From contig CM062297.1 in NCBI GenBank assembly GCA_031216915.1, positions 529,130,971 through 529,194,970 on the forward strand: a DNA stretch of 64,000 nucleotides. The letters run 5' to 3'. Position numbers and translations under genes: made by a program. How positions within the stretch are numbered: the stretch's first letter is position 1; each line of letters starts with the position of its first letter. A model generated the notes under the pieces. The model made no database searches, was not told the DNA's origin, and saw nothing but the letters and a program-made list of their open reading frames with translations. Positions 1-11,098 of the stretch are shown in pieces. Source of the DNA: Pictodentalium vernedei. Lineage: Eukaryota > Mollusca > Scaphopoda > Dentaliida > Dentaliidae.

Positions 1-172
1 TGCTATTTTGTAGATTTTGAGGCCTAAACCATAAAACAAACCAAGAACATGAATTTTTGATGGCAAAGAAATATTTAAAAATAAAAAATAAAATAAAAAA
101 CTGCCTGCCCACATGCAATATTACAAAAAATGGCCTGAGAAACAGAAGCTTTATTTTGTGGTGACTTATCAG
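1..172. repeat. dispersed repeat, 3' part (second copy at 13911-14045)
   Basis: This stretch matches 13911-14045, sharing 'TAAAACAAACCAAGAACATG' and the flanking order. The second copy continues upstream to about 13670, so only the 3' part lies in this window. It has no coding potential and lies in the intron before the first visible FBF1 exon. Confidence 0.7.
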
Positions 173-294
173 GTATATTTCTCAATGTCTATATTTTATT
201 GGGAACCATTGAATACTCACAGCAATTCAAGACTTTTTGGGTACTATTACAGTGACATAAATACAATGAAAGTTATTGTCACAGATTGACACCA

Positions 295-538
295 TAACCA
301 TTTACCAAACAGAAATTAGAGATTACAAATGCAAAAATATTTTTTGAACATCTAAAAATTATTAATTTTTGTCTCCAAAACTTTACTTATGACCCCATAT
401 TTGAACCGGGACAGTGAGCTCATTCCAAGTCAGGTCATAAGCTATGTTTTGAGGCAGAAGTTGGAAAAAATAACATTTGAATGGTGATGTTTGTGTACAG
501 CACTTGTTTATATGGCTTTTATGTTAGGTTAAGGGTTT
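295..538. mobile_element. degenerate TTAA-type MITE, copy a
   Basis: The left end reads TAACCATTTACC and the right end GGTTAAGGG, as in the better copies at 25430-25678 and 29757-29982. The centre holds the family's fold-back signature: an ACTTATGACC arm and a GGTCATAAGCTATGTTTT arm facing each other. The TTAA ends are only partly preserved here. Confidence 0.5.
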
Positions 539-603
539 ACTGATTTCTTTCTGACACAAGGTAATCCTGATTGTCGAATACGTATAATTAATTTTTTATT
601 CAG

Positions 604-726
604 AATCCCCAAGGCGTAGAAATTTGTTTGAACGACCACCTACACGTAGTGGAACTAACAGTGGAACTCAGGATTCTAGTCCCAGTGCTGAAACGGTTGT
701 TGCTGCCCCAGTGAAATCAGCACCAG
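604..726 (+). CDS. FBF1: FBF1 homologue, internal exon (phase 1 in, phase 1 out)
   Basis: This 123-bp exon has a good acceptor (TTTTTTATTCAG) and donor (CAG|GTAAAT). It starts with the last two bases of a split codon and ends with the first base of the next. It encodes 40 complete codons of low-complexity, Ser/Thr/Pro/Arg-rich sequence starting SPRRRNLFERPPTRSG, then an acidic and Ala/Val-rich tail ending VKSAP. That is typical of the disordered N-terminal half of Fas-binding factor 1, a distal-appendage (transition-fibre) protein of centrioles needed for ciliogenesis and also linked to keratin filaments. This exon alone would not identify the gene. The assignment rests on matching phase and orientation with the exon at 14978, which is clearly FBF1-like. 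Earlier exons lie outside the window. Confidence 0.7.
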
Positions 727-849
727 GTAAATAATGATATGTAATAGCAATGAAAGCAAATGTTTTCAAATGTTTTTCAATGTTTTTTGATATTCTCGCA
801 CAATTGCTTTTTTATAATGCAAATATCTTGATTGATAATGTCTCTTTTT

Positions 850-2427
850 TTCTATAAAAATTGGTATGAACGGGGGTATTTTTTTTATTGATGACATTAT
901 TGACCGAAGTTGTAAATTCTTGAAGTTTGATGAGTTTAAAAGCAAATACGACCTTGATATACTTTTCCCGATGTATTTAGGAGTTGTAAATGCTATTCCA
1001 GGACCATGGAAAATGGCGTTGAAAAATAATAAAAAGGCTGTAGAAATTCAGGAAGACCTATTATCAGCTGTCAGATGTTTCACGGAGGTAAACATATTTT
1101 TCTACAACAAATCCCTAAGTTTTCTGTATGACTGACGGTAGCACACACAAAATGGAATCAATCTTTATCAGAGACCATAAGTGAAGAAGATTGGAAATAC
1201 ATACATACACAAGCCCTCCATTCAACAGATGATAGCTACTTACAAAGTTTTCAATTCAAAATAATTCATAGAATTTTAGGACTAATGCAAAATTGTTCAA
1301 AATCTGTCTTTCGGAAACAGAACTCTACTCTTTTTTTGCAGAGAAGTAAAAGAAACAATATCCCACTTGTTTTATGATTGTGCAGTTTCCAAAACTGTTC
1401 TCATATTAATGCTAGAGAGTTTAAATCAAAGATGTCAGCTGAGCTTCAATCCAAACAAGCGTTATATCATTTTAGGACCAATTTTGGCAATGGAATCCTG
1501 TGATCCACTGGACATGAATCAAATAATCTAGAAGAAGTATATCTATTCATGTATCAGGGAAAAGCATTCTCCAACCTTTATAGTATATAGGGAAAAGACT
1601 TAAAAAGATATAAAGCCATAGAGTTGTACTCCACTAATATGTACTCCGCCGACCAGGCAAACTGAACTAGACTGAAATGGGACAGTATATCACCAATTTT
1701 TACATAACATGCATTATTTTATGGGGGAGTTTTTCTTTTTGAATATAAATAAATATACATTGTTTAACACCCTTGCTTGTCAGAAATGGTCTCCACTTCA
1801 ACCTTCCTGGAGCACAATATGGCATCTCTCCAGGGATTTTGAATGCAGAGACTTACTGTCGAGACTAGAGCCATACAAAAAAAATAGTCTCCCTCTCTTG
1901 AAAAAAGAATGCCATCAAATAAAATTAGTCCCATAAGCATAATTATAACATGACAAGAAACTTTCCATTTCATATACTGAAAATATTTTAATCAGTTGGT
2001 TTGGCGCTTCTGGCCATGGTGGCTGTGGGATGTGGTGGTCCCATGGTATTTTTGCACAAAAGCCAAGCTTTGCAATGTGAATGAACCTTTTGGCATAACA
2101 ACAGATGATCTGTGCCCAACACTAAACTCATGTCTTTGGTTATGGTGATGGGCATAGACCACCTATCACCCTAAAGAAATCACTTGTTTTGCATAAACTC
2201 TGTTTGCCCAAGTCACCAAAAGGGACCTTTGGCCTTTCAAGACTGCCCAGACTTGGGGCGTGGGACTGTATGATCTGGATCTAGTTTTTTCTTGTGTGTC
2301 TGGGTTTTTTTTCTCCTCTCTTGTGTGTATTTAAAAGTTCATTCTTCACCTCATATGTTATTTTGTTTAATTGTATATATCATGTGACGTATACCTGTAC
2401 ACTTGAAAAAAAGAATTAAAAAAAATG
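850..2427 (+). mobile_element. 3' fragment of a non-LTR retrotransposon (LINE), decayed
   Basis: The first readable part (866-1135) encodes a typical post-palm segment of LINE ORF2: a GIFFIDDIIDR-like stretch, FDEFKSKYDL, then NAIPGPWKMAL. Beyond a frameshift, 1170-1500 encodes FKIIHRILG and, after another shift, FCREVKETISHLFYDC, the Cys/His motif near the C terminus of L1- and jockey-like ORF2 proteins. The rest (to about 2427) is an untranslated tail ending in an A-rich run. The fragment is 5'-truncated, which is usual for LINEs, and holds several stops and frameshifts. The clade is not certain. It lies in the 14.3-kb FBF1 intron in the same orientation. Confidence 0.75.
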
Positions 2428-2966
2428 TTTTCAAACATGAAATATGTTTTTCAGAGATCAAAATATTTGTCTGCAAAAAAACCCATCACATCAGGTGTAA
2501 TTTTGATTTATCATACATTTTTGCAACTTTTCAAAGCCAGATATTTTCACAACAGCAGTATGTGACTATGTATACTTTGTCGAGCAAGAGAGATTAGAGA
2601 GGTTTAAGGGATGATCCAACAAAACTGTGCTCACATTTTCTTCACACTCCAAAAGTGGCCAGAAAGAAATAACTCTATAAATTATATACCAATATGTTTG
2701 GAATGAAATGTAGAATATGTGGAAAGTGAAATTTGCCAAGGAACTACTGTCATGCAGTTGAGAGTGCTGCCTGAAAGTTTGGCATGTTACTAAGATATCA
2801 AAATTTTTATAATAAAATACCATAAAATGACTGAGTAGTTGTATATTATAATCCTTCTTGCACAGACTCAGACAATCTTTTTGTTATTCATGAGAAGAGT
2901 GGACAGTAAGACTTAATTTTAATCCATGGTATCTGCAATGCCCAAATGCTGACATTTTGTCTTGTT
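2428..2966. other. intron sequence without recognised features
   Basis: AT-rich DNA. I see no exon with plausible splice sites and no repeat that recurs elsewhere in the window. Confidence 0.5.
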
Positions 2967-5059
2967 TTTAGCTTAACTTGACAAAGTTAAGATAAATTAT
3001 TGCCATCATGCATGTGGAAGTCTGTTAGTCTGTGAGTCTGTTCTCATTTCCCTTTAGCATGGGCTACACCCCGCAGTTCTTGTCTGATCGTCACAAAATT
3101 TCATATGCAGATTTGGGGTCATGTCTTGATGAGAACGTCCCCTTTTGGTCGCGATCGGTCAACCAGTATGGCTGCCTGAGCCCAAAACCCGAAAACCATT
3201 AGCACAGTCTACAGGTCGTATTTATGAAGGGATTTCATTGTAACTTGGTAGGATGCCTCTGTATAATGCCTAGATGAGAACGTCCCCTTTTGGGCATGAT
3301 CTGTCAACCGTGATGACTGCCCAAGCCCGAAACCCCAAAACTTTTAGCACAGTCTGCAGGTCATGTTTAATATGGAGGGATTTCATTGTAACATGGTAGG
3401 ATGACTCCTTATGATGTCTTGATGAGAATTTCCCCATTTGGGCGTGATCTGCCAACCGTGACGACTGCCCAAGCCCAAAACCCGAAAACCTTTAGCACAG
3501 TAACTTGGTGGGTTGACTTCATATAACGTCTAGATGAGAAAGTCCCCTTTTGGATGTGATTGGGCAACTGTGACGGCTACAGGGGCCTGACGCCTGAAAA
3601 CCTTTAGCACAGTCTACAGGTCATATTTATGAAGGGATTTCATTGTGTCTGGGTAGGATGACTCCAAATAATGTCTAGATGAGAACGTCCCATTTTGATT
3701 GCAATCATTCAACCTTTGATGGGTGCCCAAGCCCAAAAACCTTTAGCATAGGCAAAAGGTCATATTTATAGAAGGATTTCATTGTAACCTGTTAGGTTGA
3801 CTCCATATAATGCCCAGATGATGACATCCCTTTTTGGTCGTGATTGGTCAGCTGTGATGGCTACAGGTGTACGAAGCCCGAAAACCTTGAGCACAGTCTA
3901 CAGGTCATATTTATGAAGGGATTTCATTGTAACTTCGTAGGATCACTCCAGATGATGCCCAGATGAGATTGTCCCCTTTGGTTGCGATCATTCAACCATG
4001 ATGGCTGCCCGATCCCGAAGCCCAAAAACCTTTAGCACAGTCTACAGGTCATATTTATGAAGGGATTTCACTGCAACTTGGTAGGTTGACTTCATATAAT
4101 GTCTAGATGAGAACGTCCCCGTTTGGACACGATTGGGCAACTGTGACGTCTACAGGGACCCAAAACCCGAAAACCTTTAGAACAGTCTACAGGTCATAAT
4201 TATGAAGGGATTTCATTGTAGCTTGGTAGGATGACTCCAAATAATATCTAGATGAGAACATCCCTTTTGGTCGCGATCATTCAGCCTTTATGGCTGCCCG
4301 AGCCCAAAGACCATTAGCATAGTCTATAGGTCGTATTTATGGAAGGATTTTTAGCTCACCTGACTGAAAGTCAGGGTGAGCTATTCTTGTCACTCTTCGT
4401 CCATCGACCGTCCGGCGTCCTGCGTGAAGGTGGTGTTTGAGCCTCTTTCTCCTAAACCCCTGGCCGCATTTTAATTAAATTTCATGTAAGTAGTGGTTAT
4501 ATAGGGGCATTTTGATTTTTATCCAAATTAGGTTTCGGCTCATATTGAGCAGAGGTATGGGGGAAAAAATGGCCAAAGTTTTTGAAAATCTTCTAATGAA
4601 TCACCAGTAGCAGAGACTTGATATGTGGTATACAAAGTCCTTTTGAGGTTTAGAATCAAGTTTGTTCAAGAGAAGTTTGTCTGGCATTATTTGCCTTCGT
4701 TATGGGAGGGGCAAACATTTTGGCCACGCCTAAAATTTCTATTTTCTGAACCGTGAGGTCGATTTGAACCAAATTTGATATGAGATGATAATCGGTCATA
4801 AGTAGTTGATTGATGCAAAAAAAAATTTTCTCATTGCCCTGTGGGAACCTCAGGAGCTAAAAATAGGAAAAACCTTAAAACTGCCATATTTCCAAAACTA
4901 CACGGCACAGAGAATTCTTATTTTGTTTAAAGCTTACTTTTATCCAGTTAAAAAAAATCCCTATCGGTTTGATCACATGGTACTTTTTCAGGACTTTGAA
5001 AAAATGCTGAGTCAGCACTTTTTAATACTGTAGGCAATGGGAAAAACCTTAAAAAATCT

Positions 5060-7560
5060 TCTTTTCCAGATCCAGCAGGCAGAATCTTTTGATATTTGGG
5101 ATGCAACATTGTAGGGTGGATCTGATTCAAGTTTGTTCAAATGGGCCCCCTGGGTTCATATTTGGGCTCAGTATAGGAGCCTGATTTCGAACTTAGTGCA
5201 TTTCAGGCAAATTTCTTAAAAAATCTTCTTTTCCAGATCCAGCAGGCAGAATCTTTTGATATTTGGTATGCAACATTGTGGGGTGGATCTGATTCAAGTT
5301 TGTTCAAATTGGCTCCCTAGATTCATATTTGGGCTCACTATAGAAGCTCGAATTCCAACTTAGTGCATTTCAGGCAAATTTCTTCAAAAATCTTCTTCTC
5401 CAGATCCAGCAGGCAGAATCTTTTCATATTTGGTAAGCAACATTGTGGGGTGGATCTGATTCAAGTTTGTTCCAATTAGCCCCCTGGATTCATATTTGGG
5501 CTCACTATAGAAGCCTGAATTCGAACTCAGTACATTTCAGGCAAATTTCTTCAAAAATCTTCTCCAGATCCAGCAGACAGAATCTTTTGATATTTGGTAT
5601 GCAACATTGTGGGGTGGATCTGATTCAAGTTTGTTCAAATCGGCCCCCTAGATTCATATTTGGGCTCACTATAGAAGCCCGAATTCGAACTTAGTGCATT
5701 TCAGGCAAATTTCTTCAAAAATCTTCTTCTCCAGATCCAGCAGGCAGAATCTTTTGATATTTGGTATGCAACATTGTGGGAGGATCTGATTCAAGTTTGT
5801 TCAAATCGGCTTCCTAGATTATATTTGGGCTCACTATAGAAGCTTAAATTCGAACTTAGTGCATTTCAGGCAAATTTCTTCAAAAATCTTCATCTCCAGA
5901 TCCAGCAGGAAGAATCTTTTCATATTTGGTAAGCAACATTGTGGGGTGGATCTGATTCAAGTTTGTTCAAATCGGCCCCCCTGGGTTTATATTTGGGCTA
6001 AGTATAGTAGCCCAAATTTGAACTTAGTGCATTTCAGGCAAATTTCTTCAAAAATCTTCTTCTCCAGATCCAGCAGGCAGAATCTTTTCATATTTGGTAT
6101 GCAACATTGTGAGGTGGATCTGATTCAAGTTTGTTCAAATCGGCTCCCTAGATTCATATTTGGGCTCATTATAGAAGCTTGAATTCGAACTTAGTGCATT
6201 TCAGGCAAATTTCTTAAAAAATCTTCTTCTCCAGATCCAGCAGGCAGAATCTCTTCATATTTGGTAAGCAACATTGTGGGGTGGATCTGATTCAAGTTTG
6301 TTCAAATCGGCCTCCCCTGGATTTATATTTGGGCTCAGTATAGGAGCCCAAATTTGAACTGAGTGCATTTCAGGCAAATTTCTTAAAAAATATTCTTCTC
6401 CAGATCCAGCAAGCAAAATCTTTTGATATTTGGTATGAAACATTGTGGGGTGGATCTGATTCAGATTTGTTCAAATCGGCTCCCTAGATTCATATTTGGG
6501 TTCACTATAAAAGCTCGAATTCGAAATTAGTGCATTTCAGGCAAATTTCTTAAAAAATCTTTTTCTCCAGATCCAGCAGGCAGAATCTTTTGATATTTGG
6601 TATGCAACCTTGTGGGGTGGATGTGATTCAAGTTTGTTCAAATCAGCTCCCTGGATTCATATTTGGGCTCACTATAGAAGCCTGAATTTGAACTTAGTGC
6701 ATTTCAGGCAAATTTCTTAAAAATTCTTCTCCAGATCCAACAGGCAGAATCTTTTGATATTTGGTATGCAACATTGTGCGGTGGATCTGATTCAAGTTTG
6801 TTCAAATCGGCCCCCTGCGTTTATATTTGGGCTCAGTATAGGAGCCCAAATTTGAACTTAGTGCATTTCAGGCAAATTTCTTTGAAAATCTTCTTCTCAA
6901 GATCCAGCAGGCAGAATCTTTTGATATTGGGTATGCACCATGCTTAGGGGGGTGAGATTCAAGTTTGTTCAAGCCAAGACCCTGGGTTCATATTTGGGCT
7001 CACTGTGGTAGCCTGAATTATAACTTCGTTCAAAATGAGGAATTTTCTTTAAAAACTTCTTCAGATCCAGAAGTCGGAATGTTTTGATATTTGGTATGCA
7101 GCATCCTTAGGGGGGTGAGATTTAAGTTTGTTCAAGCCATGTCCCTAGGTCCATATTTGGACTCACTGTGGGAGCCTGAATGATAACTTAGTTCAAAATG
7201 AGGAATTTTCTTTAAAAATCTTCTTCAGATCCATCAGTCGGAATGTTTTGATATTTCGTATGCAGCATCCTTAGGGGGGTGAGATTCAAGTTTGTTCAAG
7301 CCATGTCCCTAGGTCCATATTTGGATTCACTGTGGGAGCTCGAATTGTAACTTAGTTCAAAATGAGGAATTTTCTTTAAAAAGTCTTCTTCTTCAGATCC
7401 AGCAGTCGGAATGTTTGATATTTGGTGTGCAGCATCTTTGGGTGGGGGGGGGGGGGGGGGGGGGAGGGGGAGGGAGGGGGGAGAGATTCAAGTTTGTTAA
7501 CTTAGTTCAATATGAGGAATATTCTTTAAAAATTTTTTTTTTTTTAGATCCACTGATCAG
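5060..7560 (+). repeat. tandem array, about 16 units of 165-172 bp
   Basis: Each unit begins near CCAGATCCAGCAGGCAGAAT and contains TTTTGATATTTGGTATGCAA, GATTCAAGTTTGTTCAAAT and GAACTTAGTGCATTTCAGG. Unit starts lie near 5066, 5234, 5399, 5563, 5731, 5896, 6064, 6229, 6401, 6567, 6732 and 6897, with four more diverged units after. Open frames across the junctions repeat the same peptide and are by-products. The last units are the most divergent and contain a poly-G tract at 7443-7464. Confidence 0.9.
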
Positions 7561-7667
7561 AATCTTTGGATATTTGGTATAAACTTTTCTTAAGAGGAGC
7601 AGATGCAACTTGTTGAAATCAATTCTCTGGGTTGATATTTAGGCTACCATGTCAGGTGAGCGCCCTC

Positions 7668-7688
7668 AGGCCCCTTGGGGCCTCTTGT
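7668..7688 (+). other. 3'-terminal hairpin of the Helentron-like element
   Basis: A perfect 7-bp stem with a TT loop (AGGCCCC TT GGGGCCT) is followed by CTTGT at the element boundary. Rolling-circle elements carry such a subterminal hairpin as a replication-termination signal; that role here is inferred. Confidence 0.6.
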
Positions 7689-7951
7689 ATTGTAACTTAT
7701 TAGGTTGGCTCCATATAATGCCTAGATGATGACATCCCCTTTTGGTCATGATTGGTCAACTGTGATGGCTACAGGTGCCCGAAGCCCGAAAATTTTGAGC
7801 ACAGTCTACAGGTCATATTTATGAAACAATTTCATTGTAACTTTGTAGGATCACTCCAGATGATGCCAAGATGAGAATGTCCCCTTTTGGACATGATTGG
7901 GCAACGGCGATAGCTACAGGGGCCTGAAGCCCGAAAACTTTAGAACAATCT

Positions 7952-8327
7952 ACAGGTCATAATTGGGAGCGCTGTGGCTCAGTAGGTAGAGGTGCAGGCT
8001 GCAAGCCGAGAGGTCGTCGGTTCGAATCCCACCTGCAGCAACCGCGTTGTGTCCTTGGGCAAGACACTTCATCTCCATTGCCCGCGTGGGGGCACGTGGC
8101 GTTGTGTACTAAGGTGTACTGCACGTCGATGGTGCCAATCAACCAATGCTAACCCTGCTTGTGTGGAGTTAGTATGTTGGGGAGCTGACAGTTGCTCACC
8201 GTTGCTCGGTGGTTCTCTCCGGGTAATCAGGCTTCCTCCACCCGTAAAACTGTCACGGTCATGATTAGCCATTGTGCATAAATATGTGACCTTAAACACC
8301 AATAAATAATAATAACAGGTCATAATT
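7952..8327 (+). mobile_element. tRNA-headed SINE, full length, with 13-bp target duplication
   Basis: The direct repeat ACAGGTCATAATT flanks a 350-bp body (7965-8314). The head is tRNA-like, with A box TGGCTCAGTAGG (7975-7986) and B box GGTTCGAATCC (8019-8029). The central part carries GTCCTTGGGCAAGACACTTC, a block seen in several animal SINE families. The tail is AATAAATAATAATA. Internal pol III transcription is expected. The insertion lies inside a unit of the 2967-9488 array and is therefore younger than that array. Related copies lie at 19092-19459, 42271-43066 and, as a 3' fragment, 26001-26058. Confidence 0.9.
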
Positions 8328-9488
8328 ATGAAGGGATCTCATTGTACCTTAGTAGGATGACTCCAAATAATGTCTATATGAGAACGTCCCCTTTTGGGGG
8401 CGATCATTCAGCCTTGATGCCCGAGCCCAAAAACCTTTAGCATAGTCTATAGGTCATATTTATGGAAGGATTTCATTGTAACTTGTTAGGTTGACTCCAT
8501 ATAATGCCTAGATGATGACATCCCCTTTTGGTCATGATTGGTCAACTGTGACGGCTACAGGTGCCCGAAGCCCAAAAATCTTGAGCACAGTCTACAGGTC
8601 ATATTTATGAAGGGATTTCATTGTAACTTAGTAGGATCGCTCCAGACGATGCCCAGATGAGAATGTCCCCTTTTGGTTGCGATCATTCAACCATGATGGC
8701 TGCCCGAGCCCAAAGCCCGAAAACCTTTAGCACAGTCTACAGGTCATATTTATGAAGGGATTTCATTGTAACTTGGTAGGTTGACTTCATATAATGTCTA
8801 GATGAGAATGTCCCCGTTGGACACAATTGCGAAACTGACGGCTACAGGGGCCCAAAGCTCGAAAACCTTTAGCACAGTTTACAGGTGATATTTATGAAGG
8901 GATTTTATTGTACCTTGGTAGGATGACTCCAAATAATGTCTAGATGAGAACGTCCCCTTTTGGTCGCGATCATTCAGCCATGATGGCTGCCCGAGCCCAA
9001 AACCGTTAGCATAGTCTATAGGTCATATTTATGGAAGGATTTCATTGTAACCTGTTAGTTTGACTCCATATAATGCCTAGATGGTGACATACCCTTTTGG
9101 TCGTGATTGGTCAACTGTGACGGCTTCAGGGGCCCGAAGCCCAAAAACCTTGAGCACAGTCTATTTATGAAGGGATTTCATTGTAACTTTGTAGGATCAC
9201 TCCAGATGATGCTCAGATGAGAATGTCCCTTTTTGGTTGCGATCATTCAACCATGATGGCTGCCCGAGCCCAAAACCCAAAACCTTTAGCACAGTCTACA
9301 GGTCATATTTATGAAGGGATTTCATTGTAACTTGGTAGGTTGACTTCATATAATGTCTAGATGAGAACGTCCCCTTTGGACGCAATTGGGAAACTGATGG
9401 CTACAGGGGCTCCAAGCACGAAAACCTTTAGCACAGTCTACAGGCCATATTTATGAAGGGATTTCAATGTAACTTGATAGGATGACTC

Positions 9489-10000
9489 GTTTTGGAATAA
9501 TTTCACTGTAACTTGGTAACTTTCTTTGATATACGTTAACTGTGAGGGCCACATACATTAACTGTGAGGTCATATTAACCCACCCCTCAGCTCTTCAGTA
9601 CAATGGACACCTCATATTATTTTTTATCAAAAATCTATCATACAGGGAACAGAAATGAACATATTCCCAATTATCACAATTCTTGTCTTATTTCATATTT
9701 CATAATCCTTTCATAAACATTAAACATTATCCTTTTCATCAAACACAACACACAAGCTACAGTGTCATTGACACTTTCATTTTATTTTGATGAAGAAAGT
9801 TCAGCGGGGACCAACTCCACGCAGCTCAGAGCTACATGTAGAGAGGCACAAGCGACTCCATCAGTGAACAATGAAGACTGTGCAATGTGAACATTTTGCA
9901 GTAATTATACCTCACAATTCTGTTGAAGATGGGTTAATATTGTCAAGTTCACAAAAATGATTTTTTTGACAAGCTGAGAGAAGCAAAAACTACCCTTATT
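9489..10000. other. intron sequence without recognised gene
   Basis: The segment after the array holds no exon that I can support. A short block, ACAGTGTCATTGACACTTTC near 9761, recurs near 12941, so part of this is also repeat-derived. Confidence 0.4.
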
Positions 10001-10393
10001 TATTATGCCCCAGACCTTTGAAGGAGGTTTCAGGGGTATCTAGTGAAGCCCTCAGTCTGTCTGTCTGTCCATTCGTCTGTCCATCTGTCCACCCATCAGT
10101 CTGTCCATACGTCTGTCCATATAAATGTTTTGTATTGTAATTTCAAAGCCATCTGTCAGATTTGGATCTCCTTTGGTATGCTGATAGACCCACATAGAGG
10201 AATGGATATGCACAAAGAATGGGTTCTGTCCAATCATTTTGTCCAGAGTTATGGCCCTTTTTCACTGTTTTGACTTAGAAAATTTGTCTGTTTTCACTCT
10301 TTTGACTAAGAAATTTTTCTGTCCCACAATACCTTTAAGGTCACTTCAAAGTTAATTTGGGGGCAGTGGCCCACGCTTTGCATTGCCCTTGTT
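10001..10393 (+). mobile_element. short Helentron/HINE-like element
   Basis: It starts TTATTATGCCCCAGACCTTT, folding with AGGGGTATCTAG. A GTCTGTCTGTCC/CCATCTGTCC microsatellite follows, then a short unique core. The end is GGGCAGTGGCCC...TTGCATTGCCCTTGTT, where GGGCA pairs with TGCCC just before CTTGTT. This matches the plan of 4351-7688 without a tandem array. Frames across the microsatellite are not coding. Confidence 0.6.
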
Positions 10394-11098
10394 TATTTGG
10401 TATCGTGTATCATTTCTGGTGTTTAGTAATGACAGTTGCCATTTGAATGCTCAATTAAAGTGAACTATGGCAACAAAGATTGGAAAAACCATCAAAACTA
10501 ATGGTCTCACATGAAGAAAATTGTTATCAACCAACTGATTTGGTTTAGAGCATGTAACTGTTCATTCTGTGTTTTGCTTTGCATTATTTGTTTTGAAACT
10601 TGTTTTCTGTAGTAAGTTTCTGGGAAGGCTTGACTTTTACCAGAGCCAGCAAATTTTGCAACAATGATAGCTGATTTGTTCATTGAATCCAATTTGATAT
10701 GCAGTCAATGAAAGGCATGAACAAAATCACGCTTATTTTGGTTAATAAATCGTTTGGACCTCATTTCGGTAATTTACCCACCAGGGGATGTGTATGGTGT
10801 TGATACATGTTGATCTGCAATTTCCAGTGGTACCAATTTTATAACTCAAGTTATAATGCTAATGGCGTTAAAATCGGTATAGATCAATTTGACACTCAAT
10901 ATAATGCCGTAGCAAATTAAAGAAAGTTAATTTTACGATGTTGCAAAATTTCACTGCAGATGGACAGCTAAAGGGGCTTTTGTTCTCTTCTATTAGACTC
11001 GTTCGGCAGCAGACAAAACATGAGAAGTTCTGTGACAAATATAGTTTGGCCTTCAATCAAATGATATTTTCATACAAACACAATAACGTTGATTATCA
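10394..11098. other. intron sequence without recognised features
   Basis: AT-rich and apparently unique within the window. No exon, RNA gene or repeat was recognised on either strand. Confidence 0.4.

Larger units (their letters stand above)
4351..7688 (+). mobile_element. Helentron/HINE-like (Pearl-type) non-autonomous element, complete
   Basis: The element starts TTAGCTCACCTGACTGAAAG, folding with the following CAGGGTGAGCT. GTCCATCGACCGTCCGGCGTCC comes just inside in the sequence, then a roughly 700-bp unique part and a long tandem array. It ends with CAGGTGAGCGCCCTC and a perfect stem AGGCCCC-TT-GGGGCCT followed by CTTGT. It splits a unit of the surrounding array: GGAAGGATTT lies on the left and ATTGTAAC on the right, and these are contiguous in intact units. 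No protein is encoded. A 3'-terminal hairpin close to the end and lack of obvious target duplication fit a rolling-circle (Helentron-type) origin; this is inference from structure. Confidence 0.7.
2967..9488 (+). mobile_element. Helentron/HINE-like composite element with 175-190-bp tandem units (interrupted)
   Basis: The left end is a small fold-back, TAGCTTAACTTGACAAAGTTAAG. Roughly 175-190-bp units follow, each with an ATTTATGAAGGGATTTCATT core, a GAGAACGTCCCCTTTTGG block and a CTTTAGCACAGTCTACAGGTC block. The array runs from about 3100 to 4350 and from 7689 to 9488. It is interrupted by another element at 4351-7688 and by a SINE at 7965-8314. The same units recur at 17800-18800 behind a different head. 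The right end is not clear. Pearl-type elements of bivalves and Helentron-derived elements have this architecture, but no terminal hairpin was found to confirm the class. Confidence 0.6.

Noticed and set aside
5443..6182. Open frames of 83 and 107 codons with repeated peptide blocks
   Set aside because: They follow the roughly 168-bp tandem period and encode the same peptide in each unit; no start context or family resemblance.
7965..8040. Possible tRNA gene
   Set aside because: A and B boxes are present, but the segment is the head of a SINE with a target duplication and A-rich tail; no cloverleaf with a full acceptor stem is evident. The same holds for 19092 and 42271.
2967..9488. CRISPR array
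   Set aside because: Units are 140-335 bp, diverged throughout without a constant short repeat and unique spacers, and the genome is eukaryotic.
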